Positions 44,207 through 56,055 of a DNA stretch of 64,000 nt are shown here, piece after piece. Origin of the DNA: Bryoerythrophyllum caledonicum (Eukaryota; Streptophyta; Bryopsida; Pottiales; Pottiaceae); assembly GCA_963971425.1 (NCBI GenBank), contig OZ020525.1:11786187-11850186 (forward strand). The letters are read 5' to 3'. The notes beneath the pieces were generated by a model. The model made no database searches. It had not been told where the DNA came from and saw nothing but the letters and a program-made list of their open reading frames with translations. Each line of letters starts with the position of its first letter. The first letter of the stretch is position 1. The translations under genes and the position numbers were made by a program.

Positions 44207-44731
44207 CTAATCGTCGTCCTTGTACTCGCGCCGGTCGAGGTAGCGCGGCTGCACGCCCGAGCCCTGGCACGTGGTGCACGTCAGGGACCCGGAGCCCTCG
44301 CAGTTGATGCAGCGCGAGACCTCGCGCTCGCCGCCGCCGAGCTCCACCGTGATGTTGCCCGCGCCGACGCAGAAGCGGCACACCTGCGAGCCAGTTCCCT
44401 TGCACGGGAAGCACGGCTGGTCGTTCTCGCGCTGCTCCGAGCTCTTCACCTGCGACTCGTAGAAGATCGGCACGCCGATGCCGACCGCCAGCCCCGCCAC
44501 GCCCACGCTGATCGCCACCAGCGTGTCCTGGTCCAGCTCCAGCGCGCGCACCGCAAGGCTCCGGCTCCTCCTCCTGTTGCCTATTCCTCCCGTTCTCACT
44601 CCATTCCAAACGAAATCCTTCCCGGCTTGCGTCAGGAAGGACGTCTTCGGCGTGGCCGCCATGGCGGTGGCGGTGCAAGCGCACCGGGAGATCAGAGTCG
44701 ACGCCATGGCTCGGGAAAGAGAGCTCCCCAA
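44207..44731 (-). CDS. LQY1: LQY1, chloroplast zinc-finger protein for photosystem II repair
   Basis: A single open frame of 174 codons. Residues 1 to about 65 are Ser/Arg/Ala-rich, a chloroplast transit peptide. LDQDTLVAISVGVAGLAVGI gives one membrane-spanning segment (about 66-90). The C-terminal half has four CxxCxGxG zinc-binding repeats of DnaJ type: CFPCKGTG, CRFCVGAG, CINCEGSG and CTTCQGSG, ending QPRYLDRREYKDDD. This is the layout of Arabidopsis LOW QUANTUM YIELD OF PSII 1, a thylakoid protein-disulfide-isomerase-like factor that helps repair and reassemble PSII. A second ATG at codon 9 could also start it. It has no intron. The exon is very GC-rich, so long antisense frames overlap it. 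A pogo element sits about 190 bp upstream of the start. Confidence 0.93.
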   Translation of the reverse strand: MGSSLSRAMASTLISRCACTATAMAATPKTSFLTQAGKDFVWNGVRTGGIGNRRRSRSLAVRALELDQDTLVAISVGVAGLAVGIGVPIFYESQVKSSEQRENDQPCFPCKGTGSQVCRFCVGAGNITVELGGGEREVSRCINCEGSGSLTCTTCQGSGVQPRYLDRREYKDDD

Positions 44732-45179
44732 TCCGATGGCTATGGCGTCGACGTCCGGGCGGATAAGAGGCTCGCGGTCATGGGGTCAGGCGCGGGGATG
44801 GGGCTGGGAAAGGATGTGAATTTTCCCTTCTTTTTCCGCGCGGATAAGGGCCCCACGGTTGTTATCCGTCCCCGGATCTATTGGACTTTGGAATATGGAC
44901 AGCAAGGTTATCTAATATATGTACAGTCAGAACTACTTTATTATAGGTTATCTTATGGGTAGGGAGCAGAAAAATTATAACACATGTAGAGTTATAATAT
45001 ACAACACTTATCGAATTCAATACCAATAATTAATAACATTTATAGGACTTCAAATTGAAATATATGACATTTATAAAAATAAAGGATGGAAGTACAAAAG
45101 ATATTAAACATGATCCAACTAAGCTAATTCAAAGAAATAATCTATAATATAATAGTTTGACGAGATTCTTCTAACAAAG

Positions 45180-46882
45180 TCAATTGATAGGAAAGCATCT
45201 AGACATGAATCTCCCAAACGCAAAGATAAAACTTCCTTTTGAAGAGCTTGAATGTTTTCTAATGTCTAATAGTACATGGTTTTGTTTTTGTTCTAAGGAC
45301 TTCTTCAAAGTCTCAAGTGCACTCTCAGTAGCTCTAAATCCCACAACCTCTTCTATCACATCAACCATAACCTCATATGCATTAATTTCTTGATGTTCTA
45401 GAGGAAGCATGTTTATTATATTCTCATTAGTAGGTTCATAAGGATTATTTAGATCAAACTCAAGCTCATAATTAATGTACTCATGAGCATCCATGGCGTT
45501 GGAGTGCTCAGTGTCAGATGATAACAATGAAAGTTGATGAAGCAAAGCAGCAACTTCATCCACGGCTTTCACATGCCGAGCTTCTTCTCTCGCCTTCTAA
45601 ACAAGAACTAAAAAAAATACATTCGTGGTTCCAACAGTTTTGAAGGGTTGATGTGGTTACTCCAATACACCATGCCTTCTCAATCATGATAACAACTCGG
45701 TACACATCAATTGCATTCACCTTGTCTGCAATAAAAAAATCTACTTGATATTAAATCATCAACTTCCAATTCTGGGCTTTGAATGATATAATGATGCCTA
45801 CACCTATAGGCTGGAAGCAACTAGTAGTGTCTTGAGATAAGAGTAATAGTTTGGTCACCCTCAAGCATGAAGCAACATTTGGTCCTTGATGTCTATAGAA
45901 GTTACCAATGAGCAAGAGAATCCTTTTTTTCTCTGCCATCACCATCCTCCTCTCAAAGTCTACTGTGAGTTCCTCAAAAACCTTTGCAGTCATCCATGCT
46001 TTCTAAGTAGCGGTCCACTTCATTTCCAAGTTCTCTCGGTTCTAAATGTGCGTGGAAGTAAACGCAAGAGGTTTTAGATTAATAATCAGTGGAGGAAGGA
46101 AAATGGTTCATGTAGCGTTTGCAGTAAGCGCCGTAGTAATTTGCTCCTATTTTTTCTTTCCAGGTAGTCTTTTTGTAGCCAAAGTACGATTTGATTCCAA
46201 CTTAATAAGGTACATGTCTCATCCATGTTAAAAACATTATCGCTACTGTATTGAAATACAATAGCTTTGATATCCTCCACCGTCTTCAAAACCTCAAATG
46301 AAATGTCAGCTGAATCATCTTCACCATGACGAATAAATGTCCTAATATTAAATATCTTCTTGAACTTGCCCACCCATTCATATGAAAATTGAAGCTCTTT
46401 TTTACTTGGATCTTTTGGTATGAAAGTATAAAATCCCTTTGTTGCAACTATTACCAATTGAAATCATGATATATAGTTGCACCTCTCTCTAACATTGTAG
46501 TAATCCAAGTGAATGTGGCTTGTTCCACTTCTAGATAATGCATTTTTTTCATGCGCTTTGAATCATCCAATTGGCCCCCATCAACATTAGTAATTGATTC
46601 CTTCTGTTTCAATAGCCTATTGATATTCATCTAAGAAAATGAAGCATCAAATTTGGCATTGGCCCACCATGTCAAAGCCTTCTTGCTAGTTTTTTGCCAT
46701 GAAGCCAACATGCTCTCATGACGAGAAATAATCTCTTGCTTCTCCTTGAAGGTGGACACTCGACCCTTACCCATTGCAAACCTCAATCCAACATGGAATA
46801 TTAAAACATAAGCACCCAAACAATAAATGGCGTTGATGAATGGTGCCCCGTGTGAATAAATCTTGTGCCATAAAAGCTTCAA
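45180..46882 (-). pseudogene. pogo-type transposase relic
   Basis: Fragments in order on the minus strand, in different frames. CENP-B-type helix-turn-helix at 46882-46631 (TFKEKQEIISRHESML, LTWWANAKF). Second DNA-binding region and start of the DDE domain at 46457-46086 (SYEWVGKFKKIFNIR, VFNMDETCTLL). DDE core at 45993-45751 (RRMVMAEKKRILLLIGNF, where the usual Asp of LLIDNF is Gly; then HQGPNVASCLRVTKLLLL). C-terminal acidic tail at 45572-45180 (DVIEEVVGFRATESALETL). At least three frameshifts and the lost Asp make it inactive. Confidence 0.8.
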
Positions 46883-46909
46883 GTGATTGGTGTAAATAAA
46901 TCTTGTGCC

Positions 46910-47460
46910 ATAATAACTTCAAGTGTGTAGTGGTGCCCAATGCCTGGTGCCTGCAAATGGCTGGTGCTCAATGTCTTGTGTATGTGAATGGTTGATGGCC
47001 GATGCCTAGTGGTGGTTGATGCCTAGTGCTTGCGAAAAAAAAATTGCGAATGGTTGGTGCCGGATGCTTGATGCCCTACTCTTGAGGCAATCTAGAACCC
47101 CAATATCCAGATCCTAATTTTTGAAAATGGTGCCTAGTCCACCAAACTTCACTCCAGCTTGTTCAAACCCTGAAGCCATGAATACTATACGCCCGAAACC
47201 GTAAATCCACTTATCTAAATTGTGAATTTGTCTTGATGCCTCGCGGTAAATTTTCCCTAGTGCCACACTCATGACGCCGTGAACTACAGACGGAGTGCAA
47301 TCATTTGCAGGCTGACACTCGAATAACTCCCCTCTAATCTTGCTTGCCCCCTCCCCAAATTGCTCTTGTCTTCCCCATACCGCTCTTGCTTCCTCTCCAA
47401 AGCACTCTTGCTTCCTCCCCAAACTGCTCTTGCCCTTGCCCCCAAACTACTCTCACCCCC
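46910..47460. repeat. Short tandem repeats in pogo interior
   Basis: A GGTTGATGCC/GGCTGGTGC-type repeat occurs at about 46925-47070. A CCTCCCCAAACTGCTCTTG-type tandem repeat of roughly 25 bp occurs at about 47345-47455. Confidence 0.6.
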
Positions 47461-47776
47461 TTCCCTGAAGTGCATAGACCATGCCTCAAAGTGCACATAC
47501 AAGATTCTCTAAATGAAGAAGAGTCTTTGAGTTATGTTCAAAAGATATGGAATAATATGTGAAGAAATATAATAATATATGGCTCTCATGTATTATTATA
47601 TTGTTTTTTCCAACTTTAACACTTATAGAAGTGAAATAAACAAATGAGGGAGCAAAGCATGTCATAACACTTAACATATAATACTCACTAGTGTTAATTT
47701 TTAGGGAGTAAAACTTTCATAACATATATGAGATTACAATACTTACAAAGGTAACATATATAGAGTTCCGACTGTA

Positions 47777-49443
47777 TTTGGACAATCAAATATATGTATT
47801 TAGATGTATTTGTATATTGGCTTGTTGTCTCCAATGGGGCAACGTAGCATCTTTCTTTCTTTCTCCGCCCCTATACCCAAACCCCGGTCCCCATATGTCA
47901 CTCATCCCCATCCCCGTCCTTTACTCGTCCTTGTCCCCAAAATTTTGTGAATTTCAGCCGTACGGATTGTGGCAATCATCCTAGTAGTAGTATACCGCAT
48001 AAATCATGCACAAAAATCAAAATCCACATAAAATTTCATTCGTAAAACTCATTTGCAAAAACCATCCATGAAAATCATCCTTAATAACCATCCTAAAAAA
48101 TCATCCACCACGTATCATGGCCTGCTTACTTCAAAGGTTGCCTGTGCCTTCAATTCCTCGTTCTTAGAGGAGGCCGTGGCTTCACCTCCCACGCCCGTCT
48201 CCACTTTATAGAAGTGATTCCTAATATACATGTATTCAAATATACTAATACACGTTGTTGATGACGCATTTATTGCTTATTGCGGCTTCTCTATGCATCA
48301 CTAGTCATTCATGTATTTGGACATATTCGGAATACGGAATACAACTGAATACATGTAATTATTGTATTTGGGATACAATTACATGTCTTCCGTATTTGAA
48401 AACCTTGATGGAGGGCCTTCTCTTGCTATGAGGGCCTTCTCTTACCAACTGGTTTTGAAATTTGAGATGAATTAGAGGAGTATTAACTTAAAAATTTGTC
48501 GATAACCCTTAAGTTGGTCAATTCATGAGCATCCAATGTACTACCTTGAAACTTTGACTTCTATTGGTGTGATTTTTTGCACTGTAGAAAGTTTTTTGTT
48601 GTGAAATCTCAAATCATGTCACGTTGGTTTGTTGTATAATAAATCTCAAATTTTTTTGAGTAACTTCATATATCGTCCACTCTTCCTCAAAAACTGCTTC
48701 AAGTAACATAATTTTTTCAACAAATGTCACATTTAGAAAAATATTGTACTTCCTGGAAGCCCATCCACAATATAATTCCTAAAGAAAATGATTGAAAAAT
48801 GACACCAGAGAAATCCCCCCGGATTCTAAACAAACCCATTTTGGAAAATTTGGTCGTTTCAAGGTGAGTAGTGAACATGGGTGCTATGTGGAAGCTTTAA
48901 CTTGCATTAAGTAGAGCCCAAGAACAAAGCTCGCCATTAATACCCATGCATTGCATTAATACAAAAAACAAAAACATAAAACCTGTCTAGGGACATATTT
49001 GTACTTCACCCGAAGTTGGCCTCTCCTTCCTCTTCTAGTATGACTCTACGAATAGCTCCCTCGCATACATGACAAAAGGTGGAAACTCCCAAACATAAAT
49101 ATAAGAAAACAACACTTGGAATGACAATCAATCACTGTACATAAAATTAAACAGATAAGTTTTGAGATCACAAGAAGCAGATCAGTAAAAGACATTTGCA
49201 CCAACAGCAAATGGATTCTTCATTTGAAAAACCGCTTCAGAAGCCAGAGTTACATTTCGTTACAAAGTATTCAAACTGCGCCTCACTTTAAAGAAAACCT
49301 ATATACCTAGTTCTAAAAATATATATAGAGCTCTCCAAAAATTTGAACTCTAGGCATGTCCACGAAGAAAACAATGGGCAGCTCACGTGTATTTACAGTA
49401 AAAGTTCTCCAGAGTTAAAAGGCTAAGCTCATGCGAAGTGGCA
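47777..49443. other. Intergenic sequence
   Basis: No gene is seen. It includes an AAATCATCC-rich stretch at about 48000-48115. The region from about 49200 to 49443 may hold the 3' untranslated region of FLAP1. Confidence 0.45.
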
Positions 49444-52400
49444 CTATAATGATCTTAGAAGTGGATACTTTCGAAGCAATTCCCTCTCTGTCAATGTGTC
49501 ATTTTCATCTTGCGGTGTCCATAGCACTTCCACAGCCTGCAATAATACATCAATGTGGTAATTTTTCATTGGCTTGGATTACAAAATTAACAGTAATTTA
49601 ACAATAATTTGACAAAATTTGAGAATAATTTGACAGTCATGAAAATAATGTAGTTTGGATACACATGGAAATTTTGTTTTTATAAAGTGGATATTCAAGT
49701 TTATCTTGAGCACTTTAGGGTGAACAAAAGCATTGGGGATACAAGACACACACACACACACCTGTATAGAGCTCTCTGATAGAGAGCCCAACTTTTGGAG
49801 AGCTCTCTGCAGATCATCACTATTAGTGATTGCTGGTAGCTTATGCTCTCCCTCCACAGCCACCAAGAGCGTTACCTGTTACAAAAATAAAGTTACAATC
49901 AATGGAAACTTGCCCAAAAAAGCCATATATACAAGCACATATCTTAATACAAAAAATGTATTAAATTTAGCAAGCACCTTACACCTTTGGATTGAAGATC
50001 CTTCAACTAACATCTTTTATTTGGAGGTCATTTCAATCAATCTCAACTTTATCATGTTCAAATACAACACCATACATGTAGAATATTGTGGCCATCAGTA
50101 GGCCATTCAATATGACTATAGACTTGAACAAACACATACAACATACTAGCTTAAGCAAATCGGGTACATAGTGTATCCCATAAGTACCCTAAAAAAATAT
50201 CAAATATTATACTCTAATTTTTAAAAACTACTTGAGAAGTTGTTCACCTTACAAGACATATTTTAAAGCAAACACCCTCCTTATTTGGTATAAGACTAGC
50301 TTTGATATGTACCATTGAGCACATCTACAAGAGCATCCAATAAGACCCAAATACATTATAAATAGATAACTTCTTACGATTATAAATCAAATTTGAGAGT
50401 GAAGCTAGGGAGTTATTTAACTTGCAAGACATGTTTTGTTGCAAAACCATCACCCTCCTCATTTGTATGATAGGCTAGTGTACTTACCCGTTGTCTCAAA
50501 CGGGTTAAGGAGTTCTTGGTAGATACCCAAAGTTCCCTTTGGATACCCGTCATTTACTTTGGGAATATCACCACATGACATCACCAGAGGAAGAGGGTAT
50601 CACTTAGGTATTGCCGGATTCCGTCACCGGGTATACCCTCTTTAATTATATAAAGAGAACATAGAGAGATAGTTTACGCACCACAATAAATTCATTGGCA
50701 AACCGGTTGTTGCCTTTAGAGGCCGCCACCATGCGCTTCCGAATACTATTTACATTGATGAAAGTCTCTTCATCAAACTTTCCCCGCTCCTCCAACGACA
50801 ACTGATTGAACTGGTCCTCAGTGGCGCTTTCATTGCGTTTAATGAAAGACTGGTATCACATAGTCAACAAAAGTACGACTCTCAGTAGAGGAAGTAAAAA
50901 CATAGCCCAAAAAACACTTCACTTCTTCAAACCCAATCCACATGAAAAGTCACCCAAAGTTTCAACAACATACCCATCTTTTCATCTATTATAGGAGAGA
51001 ACTTTGATAGTTTCCAAATTAAGTATAAGAGAGCTTGGTAGTCTCTAAACTCAATTCAAAATAACTCTACTATTTGAAAGAGCGAGTTTTTATAAAAAAT
51101 AGATATGAGCTACTTTTCTATCCTTTGAGTTGATTTAAGATTAAATAAGGACTATTTGAAGTTGGTTTTGATTTAAAGGAAGAGTATCTTATTCAAATAA
51201 CTGGGCAAGGTTACATTGGTGGGAGAAAAAGATGGAGAACATACCGAAGAAAGCCCAGACATGCAGAAATCTGGATGCCTCAGCAAGGATAAGCATGATT
51301 CTGCCAACAAAAACATTGCTCATTAAGCGTGCATGTAATGGAAATTAATGGTTTACAGCATTCATTAGAATTCAAGATATAATTACCTTGTAGAATGTGA
51401 TGTAGGCCCTTGGTTGTTGTGGTATCAGCGTCTTCAGCGATCCGGTCCAGGTCTTGTTGTAGCGTTCTGGCTAAACCCAACAACCCAACCTGTATTTCCA
51501 AACAACAGAAATGATCACCAACTCCAAACGATTTACCACTTAACCTGGGAAAGAAACTGCAAACCTTTCGAGATTAAGAAAGAAACTTCTCATGTAAATA
51601 CAAAGTATTCGATTGGTTGTAGACCAAAATTTCTTCTCTCCATTGGTGAACGAGGCAACCATTTTTTAGAAGTTTCTTCGAGGACTACGGGGTGACCAGG
51701 CATGGGAGATCATGTAAAACATCATCTACATAGTGGGTACATTTCCTCGCGACTAACCACTACAAACATCACTACTGTTCACCTACACACATTCTCACCA
51801 CATTCGTTGGAAGCGCACGGATCCAAGGAACTAAACTTACGCCGCATATCAAACAAATATCGGTCCGCCAAATTCGCAAATTACTCCAAAAGTGAGCCTC
51901 TCGTCCTTAAAGGGTTAATGAGCTCTGTGATGATTGGTATCCATCGTCCAGAGGCAATGAAACTTACCTGGAGCTTGAGGACGCTCGAAGTTTGCGACCC
52001 GGCACGCAAAGCTCCGCCAAACGTCTTCTCGGAGAGGAAGCCGTTGACGGCGATCATGGAAGCGCAGCCCATGCAGAAGGCGACGAAGAAGACGGAGCTG
52101 GAGCCCAACCCGAACCCCGTCGCAGGCCCCATGTAGTGCGTCGGTGCGGGGGCTGTCAGCGGAATGGTGGTGATGTACTCGTTTCGGTACGTCTGAATTG
52201 GGGGCGCAGCGTAGATCGGCGGTGCACTAGTTCGTTGGCGAGGGGCCGGAGATGGCTGGCTCGCGGGTGCCGACCTAGTTTGCCCACCTGTTGAAGCAGT
52301 TTTGAGGTTTAGCATCTCTCTTTCATTAACCACTATGTTATGTTTCCAGACATGGTGTTAAAAAGCTATCTAGAAAGTTTTCCAATGTGCGATTAGGTGA

Positions 52401-53417
52401 GACAAACTTGGTTATTGATTGGCATTCCTCACATGACTCTCTTTTGACCAGTTCCGTTGTTTTTTGGCCTACTGCATCTACACAATATAGCTTATTATTA
52501 GAATGAAGACACGGTATAAAAGAACTTAAGTGGCTCCTACTTGCATCATGTTGCTGGAAACCACAGAGATAGCAAATACAGCATTTAATTAGAAACTGTG
52601 TGAAATGAGAACAAGATTGCATGCCCACTTTCGAATGTGGCGACTCTAAATCAGTCATAACTTCGCTTTCAGCTGCTTCCAGAATTTCACAAATTCTTTC
52701 AGGTACAACTTTAGCTTCGGTTGCAGATTTAGTTTCAAAATCTCAGGGTCAGCTCTGAATTCCAATCAGTTCTTCGGGTTGCAAGTTGAGCTTCAATTTC
52801 AGAATTTCGTTCACTTGCAGATAAAACTTTTTTCGTCCGCACTAGCTTCACTGTCAAAGACTGTTATTATTTCTTCCTCGTCTAATCAACAACATTTTAG
52901 AAACCAATTACAGATTTGGTGCCAGTTACAGAAAGATTGGTTATTCGTAGAAACAAAAGAAGCCGAACGAGTGCAGCATAAAACCCTGACGCATGCAACC
53001 CTCACATGCCTCACACAAAACTCACAGTGAGTGAGAGTAATAACTTCTGAAGGTCTTCCCTCCGACGCGTCCCCCCGAGGCCGCGCTCGCCATCTCCGGG
53101 CCCTGCGTCGTCGACACCAGCAAGCACACCAGCAGCGCCACCATCGCCGGCTTCTTCACCGCCTCCACCACCGCACTCACCACCACACCGAACCCTCCCC
53201 CACCATCCCTCTCCCCCTCCCTCTTCTCCGCACTAGCCACCGCCCGCAACGTCGTCCCGGCCGGAACCTGCTGCCCCACTCTCAACGACGTAATCCTCAG
53301 AAAACACCGCCCTCTCAAAGTTACCCCCGAACCCAACCTCACTCCCATGGGCGAGGGCGAGTAACCACTCCGTCCGCGCAACAAGCACACCGTCCCGTCC
53401 AAAATCAAACCTGCCAT
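49444..53417 (-). CDS. FLAP1: FLAP1-like DUF1517 chloroplast protein, seven exons
   Basis: Exons on the minus strand: 53417-53045, 52287-51968, 51489-51387, 51300-51245, 50849-50682, 49875-49762, 49536-49444. All junctions are GT-AG and in phase; total 408 codons plus stop. Residues 1 to about 75 form an Arg/Ser-rich transit peptide; a hydrophobic stretch (AMVALLVCLLVS) precedes the SAASGGRVGGKTF mark of DUF1517. A second membrane segment lies at about 188-208 (SVFFVAFCMGCASMIAV). Further family marks are VGLLGLARTLQQDLDRIAED, LLRHPDFCMSG, VTLLVAVEGEHKLP and VEVLWTPQDENDTLTERELL near the end. Arabidopsis FLAP1 is a chloroplast membrane protein affecting non-photochemical quenching in fluctuating light. 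The exon 1 donor (GTTATT) is weak, so that junction is the least sure. Confidence 0.88.
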
Positions 53418-54110
53418 GGTCGGACCTAAAAGTCTAGCCAGCCAGCTCAGGCGAGAATCAAGAACCTAGACAATCTGGACTGCAACCTGAGCACCGGAAT
53501 GCTGCGTTTGGTTCAGGTGTGTTGTATCGATTACCCTAAGTTTGCAGTCGAGAATCAAGAACCTAGACAATCTAGAAGATGTGCAAAAATGGATGTTGCG
53601 GTGTGTCACAGTGTCTGTCGGTGGGTCTGGATTTTCTGAAGGAGCAGGGGAATGAATGTAGGTGTGGTGATTTGGCTGGCATGTGTGGAGGATGGGACTG
53701 GGATTCTCACAAGTTGAATGCTGCACTGGAAGCTGGGTTCGCTTGTGATGCGCTGAGGTTTGGAACAAGGCTATCTTCTTGCTATTGACGCGCAAGAGAC
53801 AGACAGGTTCCGGATATGTTCCAGGCATGGGCAGGTGTGGCCGGGTATGGGGGTCAGTTTTTCTGAGTTGGCAGCCTTTTCTGTGAGAGAGAGAGAGAGA
53901 GATCACAGGTGGAACTGTTCTAAGGGTGAGTAAACCACAGAATCCATCAGCGAAGAAAGCTTTTGTGTTTGGACAGTTTTCAGCGTTCTGTGTTTGCAAT
54001 CTCTGGAAGTCGTCGTCACAAGTTCTCTGATGGTGCAGCAGCAATTTGGTATGAAATGAGATTTGCATTGTTTCATCTCTAGGTCACAGCAGCACCCGGT
54101 CATCGTCACA
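53418..54110. promoter_or_regulatory. Shared upstream region of divergent FLAP1 and RPC9
   Basis: About 690 bp separate the two start codons. It contains two direct copies of a 24-base word (GAGAATCAAGAACCTAGACA then ATCT) near 53453 and 53550, about 97 bp apart, and a GA-repeat at 53885-53901 close to RPC9. No TATA box is evident. Small open frames here match nothing. Confidence 0.5.
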
Positions 54111-56055
54111 ATGAAACTGTAAGCCTCTCGTTTTTCTCTCTACATGTTCACGTTTTGAAACATGGGTGAGTGGGTGGGAGCTAATTCCTTCCCGTTCGTT
54201 TTTGCAGGAAGAATGCCAACGCGGGGTTGCTGACCAACTTCGAGACCATGGCGCTGTTCAAGTCGCGCGGTGCCGACAATGCCATGGGCGGCACGCTCTC
54301 CGCCTCCGAGATGAAGGTGGGTTTGCTCTCTCTCTCAGCAATTTTGTCGGTGTTGTAATTATGATCATTCGAGATTTTTCTTCTTTTCGGAGGTTGTCTT
54401 CTTTTCGGCGGTTTTTAGGGTTTAAGGGGCACGTTGTCTTTTTCTCGGAGGGTTTCAGGTTTAGGCGCAATTAATCCAAGTTATCTCATTTTCTGGAGGT
54501 TTCTAGGGTTTAAGGGCAATCAGTCTAAGGTATGTTTTATTCTGGAGATTTTTAGGGTTTGGGGTTTAAGGGCAATCAGTCCAAGTTCTCTTATTTTCTG
54601 AAGTTTTTAGAGCTTATTGGCAGACACTCCAAGTTATCTCATTTTCTGGAGGTTTCTAGGGTTTAAGGTCAATCAGTCAAAGGTGTGTTATTTTCTGGAG
54701 GTTTTTAGGGTTTAGGGATTTAAGCGCAATTAATCCTAAGTTATATTCTGTTTTTGGAGATTTTAGGGTTTTGGGGTTTGGGGCAATTAGCCAGTATCCA
54801 CCTGATTCGGTCTTTCTTTTCCACCTTTGTAGAGTCCACTAATGATTTGACATTCCAGTAACCAAGCCATTGTTCTATCCTGACCCACAAGAATAGGATG
54901 CAAGTCCCAGGAGTATTAAAATGAAAGAAGCGCCTGTAATTTCATAGGGAGGGAGAAATCATGTTCACTTTCCCCATGAGGCAGTTGTTGTGGTGGTGGT
55001 GCAGGTGTATGAGTATTTGGAAAAGACGCCTGCTGGGCAGCAGACGAGAGAAAACATTGTGCACTTCTTTCAGGCAACTGAGCAGTACAAGCTGACTAAA
55101 GCGGAGCAATTACAAGCAAGCAATCTGCGTCCAGCTTCTGCTGTCGAAGTCCATCTTGTAAGTCTTTTGGTTATTTGCAATGGAGGTATGTCATAGGTAG
55201 CTCTAATTACATCATAATAATGAATAGTGTTAGGTGTGAGTCAACAATGAAAGCTTGATGATTCCTTCTTCTGTGAATATACTAAGGGCCGCTTTACACT
55301 ATGGTGGAGAACTCCACCGGTCAAGAATTCAAGGGAAATGGAGCAATATGATTGGAGAAAAAATTGTTCTTCACCGGATTGGGTTTACACTACGGCCAAG
55401 ACTTGACCGGTGGAGAACTTCAAGCATGGATGAAAAAATGACATGGCCGCCTATGTGGCAAAACTTTTTTGAAGAGTTCTTCTCCGGTGGGCTCGTTTCT
55501 TGTCCGACCTCAAACCCCCGGACAAGAAACCAACCCACCGGAGAAGAGCAACTTCTTCATGCATTACTTTATTCTTTTTTTGTCTTGTCCAACATCCACC
55601 GCTCGCCTCAAATAACCATTTCTTGGCCGAGACTTCTTGACCGGCCGGTGGAGTTCTCCACCATAGTGTAAAACCCCCCTAAGCATAAAATCACTATCAA
55701 AAGGGATGAATAGTGTTATGTGTAGATAACCATAGTGAGCCGCTGATATGTAATGGTAGTGGATCATACATAATTGGTTGCCAACCAACTATTCATCCTT
55801 GAGTGACTGTTATTATTAGTACGACTTATGATCGTGAATAATTTCTTATGCTGTTTCTGGCTGGTTTTGTATCAGATTGTGGAAGACTGTGATGAAAGGT
55901 TATCAAGTGACGCCGTGGATCAGTTCTTAGAAAGAATAGAGGAGATTTTGCCACCGATTCCAGAACCTGAGGCTGCTGCAGCAGAGGAGGACGGTGGAGG
56001 TGAGGAGGAAAAACAGGAGCCCGAGGGCGATGATGAGATGGAGGCCGATGTATAA
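54111..56055 (+). CDS. RPC9: RNA polymerase III subunit RPC9 (CRCP homologue), four exons
   Basis: Exons 54111-54118, 54208-54316, 55005-55157, 55876-56055. All introns are GT-AG and phases agree; the product is 149 residues. It begins MKLKNANAGLLTNFE; the middle has YEYLEKTP, KLTKAEQLQASNLRPASAVEVHL and IVEDCDERLS, then FLERIEEILPP, matching the Rpb4/RPC9 family (human CRCP shares the KLTKAE-LQ-LN-RP-AVE pattern). The last 25 residues are acidic (Glu/Gly/Asp). RPC9 pairs with RPC8 to form the Pol III stalk that helps initiation at tRNA and 5S genes. The 8-base coding part of exon 1 is unusually short, but the start fits the family N-terminus. Confidence 0.92.
54395..54795 (+). repeat. Telomere-like tandem repeat in RPC9 intron 2
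   Basis: Six to seven degenerate units of about 58-65 bp. Each has TTTTCTGGAGG, TTTTTAGGGTTTA(A/G)GG and CAATCAGTCCAAG-like words. TAGGGTTT matches the plant telomere repeat but occurs only once or twice per unit. Confidence 0.8.
55286..55679. mobile_element. Tourist-type MITE in RPC9 intron 3
   Basis: 394 bp flanked by TAA (55283-55285 and 55680-55682). The termini are inverted for about 45 bp, starting GGGCCGCTTTACACTATGG at the left and the complement of GGGGGGTTTTACACTATGG at the right. TAA duplication and GGG-starting TIRs are typical of PIF/Harbinger-derived MITEs. Sub-copies of the inner TIR sequence (GACCGGTGGAGAACT) occur inside near 55400. No coding capacity. Confidence 0.85.

Larger units (their letters stand above)
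44924..47774 (-). mobile_element. Decayed pogo/Tigger-type DNA transposon
   Basis: Starts CAGTCAGAACT and ends with the near-complement AGTTCCGACTG, flanked by TA (44922-44923 and 47775-47776), as for pogo elements of the Tc1/mariner superfamily. The interior holds a broken transposase on the minus strand. It lies in the upstream region of LQY1. Confidence 0.75.

Noticed and set aside
43907-44962. 351-codon Ala/Arg-rich open frame opposite LQY1
   Set aside because: An antisense shadow of the GC-rich LQY1 exon, which itself has a clear family match.
53031-53429. 132-codon plus-strand frame opposite FLAP1 exon 1
   Set aside because: Pro/His/Arg-rich composition artefact antisense to a confirmed exon.
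54395-54795. True interstitial telomere array
   Set aside because: TTTAGGG occurs once or twice per ~60-bp unit and not as a continuous heptamer array.
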